DNA from: Eutreptiella sp. 'Long Island Sound 2002'
Lineage: Eukaryota; Euglenozoa; Euglenophyceae; Eutreptiales; Eutreptiaceae
Assembly: GCA_964036045.1 (NCBI GenBank)
Contig: OZ038392.1
Coordinates: forward strand, 36,717,330-36,781,329
Length of the DNA stretch: 64,000 nt
Direction: 5' to 3'
The stretch's first letter is position 1; the number at the start of each line of letters is the position of its first letter. A program made the position numbers and the translations under genes. The notes beneath the pieces are model-generated. The model worked only from the letters and a program-made list of their open reading frames with translations, searched no databases and was not told the DNA's origin. Of this stretch, positions 57,285 to 64,000 are shown piece after piece.

Positions 57285-57400
57285 CTAATCCTCATCAGAA
57301 ATATCAATTTTAACGGACTTCGCAGCTTGGCGCTTCTCCCATTGACGCTCCAGAGCCAGTGCACTAGTCTTGGATGGCCGTTTAGGAGGGGGCCTTTGAG
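57285..57400 (-). CDS. C-terminal exon-like segment, basic then acidic
   Basis: After a T-rich tract and CTTCCAAG, the frame encodes QRPPPKRPSKTSALALERQW, then EKRQAAKSVKIDISDED and a stop. It lies about 170 bases downstream of the transposase relic on the same strand and could be the last exon of that transposon or of an unrelated gene. Confidence 0.35.
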
Positions 57401-57573
57401 CTTGGAAGCAGAAAAAAACAGTGCCCATGAAAACACATATGTCGAAACTTTGCACGGTGTGCGGACGGTGCATGCAACTCCCTCCCTAGAGAAGCCCCCC
57501 AAGTAGACCAGAGTGGACCGCAAACCTTCCCTACCCGTTCCCTAAGGCAATACAGCTCAAATCAACATCAATC

Positions 57574-58240
57574 TGTATCACTCATGTATTGCTCAACAAA
57601 TAATTTGATCCCCACAAGTGTGGGGATCAATACATTCATGGAATGCTCCTGGCACTCACCACAAGCTGTGATGGTGGAGCGCTGCTGACAACACAAGGCA
57701 CACGCATCTGCCTCATCCTCTCCCTCATCTTGTGTGGCAGCCAAGGTGCCTTTATCAGTCCAAACATGAGGCACGACATGCTTGCACGGTCCATAAGGAG
57801 GGTGACGGACCTGCCTCCGAATGCAAAATTGCGTGAAATGCAACAAAACACCCACAGACTGGTGCAAATCATTAGGGCCACCACACTAGACGTTCCCAAC
57901 AGAACCCCAATGCCATAAATGAGCAAACAGTTGCTCGATGTGTGCTCTGTACCACCCATGAACATCACATCCCAAATTGAAATATTGACAAAGGAAATGG
58001 GCCAGTCCATATCCGCAACTTGAATGGGGCTGGTTCATATCCCCAACTAGAAAGGGGCAACTCCATGAGGCACACCATCCCACCCACCCAACCACTCACC
58101 AATCCATATGTAACCACTAGAATCTAGGGCAGGCCAAAAGAGGGGTAGAATCCACCCCACAAACAGGGTAGAAATCAGATGTGGCGAAAGAAGATGCCCG
58201 GCGCACGCCCGGTGCACCCGTGGCAAGCTGTTACTCACTC
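57574..58240 (-). pseudogene. Second copy of the DDE transposon, degenerate
   Basis: Minus-strand frames read VHGWYRAHIEQLFAHLWHWG, then LHQSVGVLLHFTQFCIRRQV and ACALCCQQRSTITACGEC, matching the 7.3 kb copy where they overlap and retaining the middle part deleted there. The upstream GCGCCGGGCATCTT match is also shared. The DDE core itself is poorly preserved and frames shift at least twice. The two copies together show that the Cys-rich tail belongs to the transposon. Confidence 0.5.
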
Positions 58241-59698
58241 AAAAGGTGCATCGGTACATCAGACGTGCCTGACAGAGGAGACCATGACATGCATCCAGGA
58301 CAGGTGGGTTGGCAAGGCTGCTGAGTTGGTGGATGGTGGATTCCGTCTCTACATTGTTGAGGATTGGCAGGCCATGTTTCTATGGCTAAGTGTTTGCACT
58401 GTGTGCGCACTGCGTGGGCACTGCGTGCATACTGCGCACACAGAGGCTAGGATACTCACCCAAGAATACCTGTCACCTGTTTACTAGCACGGCGAAGCAG
58501 CAAAGCCCACATCAGAACAACAAAACTGCCTTCAGCTTGGTAATCAAGTGTCGTTATGAACAAGCAAATCAGCCTTATAAAGTACAACTATGCAAGGGCA
58601 TGCAAGATGCACACATGTTCAAATTCGAGCATTGTGTTAAGTTACTTACGTTCATGCTCACAAGTACACAAAGTTAGCGTTTGCGCACGATAAAGACTTG
58701 GGTTTTCGACACCCTTAAGTGGCCCAAAACACCCTTGTTAGCCGCTTCCCCAAAGGAAGCGATATGCCCATGTGAAAGGGGTATGAAAGGAAGGCAAAGG
58801 GGGGAGATGTAGAGTTCCCAACGAACTTGTGGTCCTTGGTAACCATGAGTTCGGTCACTTGACGGAAAAGCTTGCGGGGGAGGAAATTAGGGGGAAATGG
58901 TTGACAATTCGAATATGCCACATCCTAAATGCTTGGGAAGCCACAAAAACTCTGGTACGGAACCAAAAACTTGTGAAAGGGGGCCAAAACTAGGGTTCGA
59001 GTATTTGCCGACATCCAAAACTTCGCACTGCGTGCGCACTGCGTGCATGGCATTCCCTATGCATTTTTCTCACAACTGCACCGTGCACAAAGGGTGCAAC
59101 AGTGCACGCCATTAGTGTGGTGCAGTGCAGTGTATGCAATGCAGGGTATGACGTCGAAGTTCCTGATTCACGCTCTTTTGTGGGAGACCGCTTGTGGGAG
59201 ACCGGTGCCAGTGGGCACCGGCAATGGTGTTGGCTCTGGCTCTTGCCTTGGTACATTGGGGCAGGGCACAAGAACAAGACCTCTAGCGCTGGCCCAGGCA
59301 CGGGCTCGGAAACCCAGGGTCAGAGCCACTGTCAGCACCAGAGCATGTGGGCTCATGGGTGTGTGGCACAGAGGTCTTGGGTTTTTCTGGCTCACCCCAA
59401 ACCTCATCTCAGTATCCGTAAATTTCATTTAACCATCATATGCACAATGCACATTGCGACACACACCTTAATCTTGTTCTACTTACTCATGTTATAAGGC
59501 GCTTGCGCCACAAATTCAGCGGGTCTGCAATCGTGCTGAATGGGAAAACTGCACAGGGGGAGGGCACATCACGCGCAGCACTACCGAGACACCTGTGCAC
59601 AGTGCACCCCAAGCCGTACCCATTGCTTCATCGACAGAGCCATCAGAGCCATCAGTGGACACATGCACACAATATTAATAGCTGGGACACAGCCAAAC

Positions 59699-59735
<37 letters not shown>

Positions 59736-59907
59736 CCCTCCTTGCATCCGTATGTCAACACCGCATAGAAAAATATCTGTCACACACTACGTTCACCGGC
59801 CAAGTGCCCAAAGACCGATGCACCACATACAACACACACAACACTTATGGTCACGGCTCGCCAAATTGAGTTATAGATTGTTTCCCTATCCCCCCCCCCC
59901 CTTGCGT
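58241..59907. other. No gene identified
   Basis: Contains a GCACTGCGTGC array (58395-58440, 59025-59048) that is the reverse complement of the GCAGTGCGC arrays at 10-12 kb, and the (CT)n tract. No exon could be supported. Confidence 0.45.
59700..59733. repeat. (CT)n microsatellite
   Basis: About seventeen CT units followed by a C run. Leucine/serine ORFs across it are artefacts. Confidence 0.95.
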
Positions 59908-60415
59908 ATGCACGGCCTTGTCTAAGCACGGGGTGGGCGTTGAACCGCCGTTGTGAGGAAATTTTGGGACCACTGTTTTTGTGGTCTAGAAGGGAGGATT
60001 GGGTGTTTGTAGAGCGTTTGTACAGGGAAAGAGGGGCTCAGTCATGTTTGTGATAGTGCATTGTGTTCATAACAACATTGTACCACACATTGCAACCCCA
60101 TATTGTTTGTTCTGATGTGATTTTTAGCCATGGCTAACAATGTTATTCCCGGCATGGCCGGCATATACGTTCGGAGCACTGGGGAACATGTGTCTGCCAA
60201 TATTTTTGGTCCCTCTCGCCATGGGGACAACTACATCCCTTTGAAGTACATGCGGAACGGGAAGGAGATTGAGCACAATGCCGCTTTTGATAAAGTGCTC
60301 TTCCCCATTCGCAGCCCCTCGCCATCCCCATCTAAGGGCTTCCCCACACATTTGCTGCCACATGTGTCGCGCGCATGCACGGCCTCGTCTAAGCACGGGG
60401 TGGGCGTTGAACCGC
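59908..60415. repeat. Two 41-bp direct repeats flanking a small ORF
   Basis: ATGCACGGCCTTGTCTAAGC followed by ACGGGGTGGGCGTTGAACCGC occurs at 59908-59948 and, with one substitution, at 60375-60415. The first copy is preceded by a C tract and the second followed by a G tract. The unit contains the TTGTCTAAGC core of the foldback family. Confidence 0.85.
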
Positions 60416-60513
60416 ACGGGGGGGGGGGGGGGGGACTTGCTATTTCTATCTGTTCAGCGAGAGCCACATGTATTTCAGTCTCTCAGCCTGGAACTCTTCC
60501 CAGGCCACCATGA
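60130..60513 (+). CDS. Hypothetical small protein (MANNVIPGMAGIYVRSTGEH)
   Basis: It starts at ATGGCTAACAATG, preceded by TTTTTAG, which could be an acceptor. The first 70 residues look coding (GDNYIPLKYMRNGKEIEHNA, VLFPIRSPSPSPSK). From about residue 82 the frame runs into the 41-bp direct repeat and a G tract, so the real product is probably shorter or spliced. The framing repeats suggest it is carried by a mobile element. Function unknown. Confidence 0.35.
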   Translation: MANNVIPGMAGIYVRSTGEHVSANIFGPSRHGDNYIPLKYMRNGKEIEHNAAFDKVLFPIRSPSPSPSKGFPTHLLPHVSRACTASSKHGVGVEPHGGGGGGLAISICSARATCISVSQPGTLPRPP

Positions 60514-60630
60514 TTCATCCGCAGGTGGGTACTCCCGGAGCAGTGACACAGCCTCCAGGATTTCCTGGGCAGCTAGCTCTGACGATTTTGCCACAGACAG
60601 TTTGAAAATTGACGTCAGTGACATATGTGC
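60475..60630 (-). CDS. Exon-like segment, helical
   Basis: The minus-strand frame MSLTSIFKLSVAKSSELAAQ, EILEAVSLLREYPPADESWW ends in a stop at 60475. An AAAG acceptor-like site precedes it. The amphipathic pattern and lack of simple sequence support coding; the partner exons are not identified. Confidence 0.3.
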   Translation of the reverse strand, partial: AHMSLTSIFKLSVAKSSELAAQEILEAVSLLREYPPADESWWPGKSSRLRD

Positions 60631-62289
60631 TTTGACGCAGGCAAGGACAATACCATCATGTGATTTCTGGTTTTTTTTTGAAAATCCCATTAAATTTCGA
60701 GCAGTTTTGACTACACATTAGTGGGTGGCATTTCGAAAATTCACTGGTACACAGAAAACTGGTGAAGGGCAGAGGCACAAGATGGGCACATAATTACACG
60801 GCACATTGCAGAAACAAAACACAAAGAAAGCTTGGCATCTCAGCGCTATATAAAGCGAGTTGACTCGGTCACAGTTGAGGTACCACAGGAATGCTTGTCT
60901 GAAAAATTGCGTCCAGGTGTCTTAGTAGACGCCCCACTGCCTGGGAACGAACGAAGTGACCTCCGATATCTCAGATAAAGATAGAGTGTTGCTCTGCATG
61001 TTAGGAAAAAGGTAAGGGGTGATGGCCAGCCAAACGTGCACTTTGAATGGTTGGCAACAGTGACGGCCAAGTAGGATTGAGGGTGGTGCAAAGCAGGAGC
61101 AAGGCTCAGACAAGGTGGCAGTAAGGCCGGTTGACACTGCTGCATGTACAGCGTTCTGACCCTTGTTTGTACTATATGCGCTATGCTCTGATCCGGGTAT
61201 CGCTCGAGAGCTCACTTTGAATTTGGTGTGCCGGAAAACAAAAAAAAGGCCTCCTATGCGAGGGAGCACACTTGCACTGTGTTGCTGAATTCCTATGCCA
61301 TCTGCACCGACCCCTGACCCAGGACCATCTCGAGAGGTTTCTCGGATGTAAGGTTCCCCAGATAAAAAAAACAAACAATCTTGTTGTTGTGAGCACAGTG
61401 ACCGTCACACTTGTGGGGTTCAAGCTGTGTATGAAGCAGAGCAGGTAAACTAATTGGAACTTTTTGTTCTTTCTGGAAGTGTCTGTGCATGCCTACGTCA
61501 CCATTTTCGGGTCAGGTCAGGGGAGTCTGTCTGGGCTGAATATCTGGGACACCTGTCCAAAAGATACACAGGGCAAACGATTCCTGAAGGGCTGGAGACA
61601 CGCACAAGCGCAATCAGAAACCACCGTTAAGGGGGGCCCCAACGGCTCTGCTCTTTGGTTCCTTACGATAGGTCTTGAGGACATGTGAACCCCCCCGGAC
61701 AGTGCACACGCAGCGCCTGCTGCACCTCCTCTTCAGCCTTCTGCTCCTCTGGTTTATGAACTTGCCGTCAATAGCACCTGTTGGTCACCAGCCATCAGCG
61801 TGGCGACCCACCTGCCATCAGTGGGCTCCCAAGCAGATCACCGGCCGGGCTCCTGCGTTCAGAAGCCAACGCCGTGGTTCTGCCATATATAATTTGATTT
61901 CGTGCCAGGGATATGGACTTCCACTTCTCTCCTAAGAGGCTGAGGGAGGCCAGGAAGCTGTAGGCTACCAAGAGTGACCTGGCTGCTTTTAACGTGTGAC
62001 CCCAAGTGTCGTGAGACCACAACCTCTGCGACCCCGTAGAACAAGTTGAGCACTGAAGCACCACCATGTACACCATACCATCCGTGTACAAAATGTGGGC
62101 ATCCATGTGTACCTGTGTACATCTCTGTAGACTTGTGTGCAATTGTCCACATCTGTCACATCTATGTACACCCGTCTCTGTTGTGGACTGCTGTGCAGTG
62201 CTACGCCCCCCTGCGCGTATATCTGTGTACCGCACACTGACAAAGGCGTTTGCACATTGCCACTTCTTTCTGCCGTAGCAAGAGCGAGA

Positions 62290-62428
62290 GGGGGGGGGGG
62301 AGGGTTCCACTGAGAGCACAAACAGTGTTGGTATCGGAGGGATCCGGTTGCGGGGCAGTCTGATTTTTTGAACAGCGAGCCTAGCCTTTCTAGTGGAAAA
62401 GGCTACATATTTGCCCCCCCCCCCCCCC
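62290..62428. mobile_element. Poly-G...poly-C bracketed element, 139 bp
   Basis: A G tract followed by GGGTTCCACTGAGAG; the far end has TTCTAGTGGAAAAGG and a C tract, so TTCCACT is inverted inside both ends. The match is weak apart from the homopolymers. Confidence 0.4.
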
Positions 62429-63892
62429 GGCAACGGCACGCACCTCCAAGGGGAAATGGTTCCCAGCCCTCGGCTGCGCTGGTCCACAAGCCGGTGAGTG
62501 TGTGCACAACGGCTGAATTCTCCTCGGAACGGGCTCTGGCGGCACGGGCGTGCAGGAGGGAGCTGAGCTGGGAGGTCTTGCCCCCCCCCCCCCCCATTCT
62601 TGGTAGCATCCCTCCTCCCCTTCCCCCAGGTATGCAGACAACAGGCCGGAAAGCAGATACATCGTAAGCTCTTGGTCTGACATTCCGTTTTGCCAGTCCG
62701 TTTTTCATACACCAATCTGCATCATCCCTCACTTTGCTTGCCTTTGCGTGGTTGCAATCCAGTAGCTCTTGGCAGGTGAAGGTTAGTCCTCCACTGAGAT
62801 ATCTGGAAAAGTGCGCAGCGAGCCACAGAGAGCCTGTGTGGCAGACATTCCTGAAGTACGTACCCCATCAACACCACATTTATGGCGGCAGATGCATGTT
62901 GCATGCGCACAGACATATTTGGAATCATTAAATGTAGCCGATTTCTTCTGACAAGTTGGTAGTACCTTCCAACCTCTGTGCCAGAGAACACCAAGAGAAA
63001 GAGGATGCCCTGCCATCTAGCATGGCTGACCGTGTTTTGTTGTTGTTGCTGTGATGAAGCAATTTCGCTCGTGCAGCTCAGAGACATGTCTCACACTACC
63101 ACCGGATCTCTCATTTTCTCACGTACTGTCTCGCTGCCTTTGCAGTGAGGCAGAGGCCCACTGCATGTGTGGCATCCCACATGTGCAAGGCAAATTGCCC
63201 CGGACTGAACCCATTGACCGGCTCTGTTCACTACTTGCTTGATCTATCCTCTCAAAGGGCAGATCTCCACCCCCCCCCAAACCCTACAATATCCGATTTC
63301 TTGCGAGCACCACGCAAGACGGCTCTGTTTGTGGAAGTTATTGCCGTATGTACTTGGACACTCACAATAATCAGATTCAGTACCCCCTGCCCCCCTTGGA
63401 CAGTAACCACCTGCGCGCGACGGTATCCTCGCACCCCCGAGGGAACATACCCCAAGTGACGATTCCTTCGCCCCCCCCAATTACTGTTCAAGGGACGCAT
63501 GACACGAAACAAGACATGCGACACGAGGGTATAGTTTTCTGGCGCGAGTATGACTTTGAAGAGCTGCATATGCTCAACAAGGGCCACTGGAATGGGCTCT
63601 CCAGCTGCAGGCTTGGATGCCACCTGGGCAGCAGGTTTGGGGGGCTAATGCACATAGAAAAATCAACGTGGTGCAACATAGAAAAATAAATGTGGTGCAA
63701 ACTTCTGCACACCGATGGGTGCATTGACAATCTGCACCATCCATAGCATAGAAATGCCATCCGGATTTCCGGTTGCGCGTGCCCCTCTAACCACCATATT
63801 CAGCACACAAGGCACCATGAGCATTACCTTTTTGACTTCCTTATGGACCCTCCCATTCCATACACCCTTCCAAATAATTGGGCGGACTTCAC

Positions 63893-63908
63893 AACCCTAA
63901 CCCTAACT
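63893..63908. repeat. Short interstitial telomere-like repeat
   Basis: CCCTAACCCTAAC: two units of the TTAGGG type in otherwise ordinary sequence. Too short to mark a chromosome end. Confidence 0.5.
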
Positions 63909-64000
63909 AAGTGTTCTGCATGATGCAGAGTACAGTGGAGTGCCTTGAATGCAACAAATCTGAAGTACACAACAATGCACCAATAATACTACCTTGTCTA

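Noticed and set aside
63893-63908. Chromosome end
   Set aside because: Only two telomere-like units are present and non-telomeric sequence continues on both sides.

Overview
The window looks like nuclear DNA from a eukaryote with a large, repeat-rich genome, most likely a photosynthetic protist. The evidence is: GT-AG introns from hundreds of bases to several kilobases that can be placed exactly by reading frame; LINE-type reverse transcriptase debris; DNA transposon relics and foldback MITEs; dense microsatellites; and about fifty homopolymeric C or G tracts of 10 or more bases. A candidate plastid-targeted protein with a two-part presequence suggests an alga with a secondary plastid. AG|G at nearly every splice acceptor is reminiscent of dinoflagellates, but the sequence alone does not settle the group. 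No bacterial operons, CRISPR arrays or intact rRNA/tRNA genes were found.

The best gene is on the minus strand at 49509-56449. Five exons joined by four phase-0 introns encode a complete 304-residue beta-hydroxyacid dehydrogenase (3-hydroxyisobutyrate dehydrogenase / tartronate-semialdehyde reductase family). None of its exons is obvious alone, because introns of 0.6-2.1 kb full of repeats separate them. On the plus strand, a two-exon gene (9307-9642 plus 19720-19851) appears to encode a small membrane protein with a plastid-type leader. Its 10 kb intron would hold a scrambled repeat cluster, a 42-bp minisatellite and two head-to-head LINE relics. A third locus, plus strand about 28956-41725, is a chain of exon-like segments, many with compatible phases, encoding a helical protein I do not recognise. 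A LINE copy, a hAT-like transposon relic and MITEs lie in its introns.

Layout: 1-4357 nothing convincing; 4358-7786 MITEs and a DDE transposase relic; 9307-19851 plastid-type gene with its large intron; 20-24 kb unassigned sequence with one isolated exon-like segment and a poly-G/poly-C element; 24.4-28.2 kb a GC-rich island with long overlapping ORFs that are probably compositional; 28.9-41.7 kb the unknown multi-exon gene with a LINE at 32.1-34.3 kb; 41.7-49.3 kb AT-richer DNA with retroelement fragments, a tRNA-derived element and palindromic repeat units; 49.5-56.4 kb the dehydrogenase gene; 57-64 kb a second copy of the DDE transposon, small orphan ORFs and more poly-C/poly-G elements.

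The most unusual theme is that many poly-C and poly-G tracts form the outer ends of inverted-repeat elements, so the homopolymers seem to be part of, or generated with, MITE termini.
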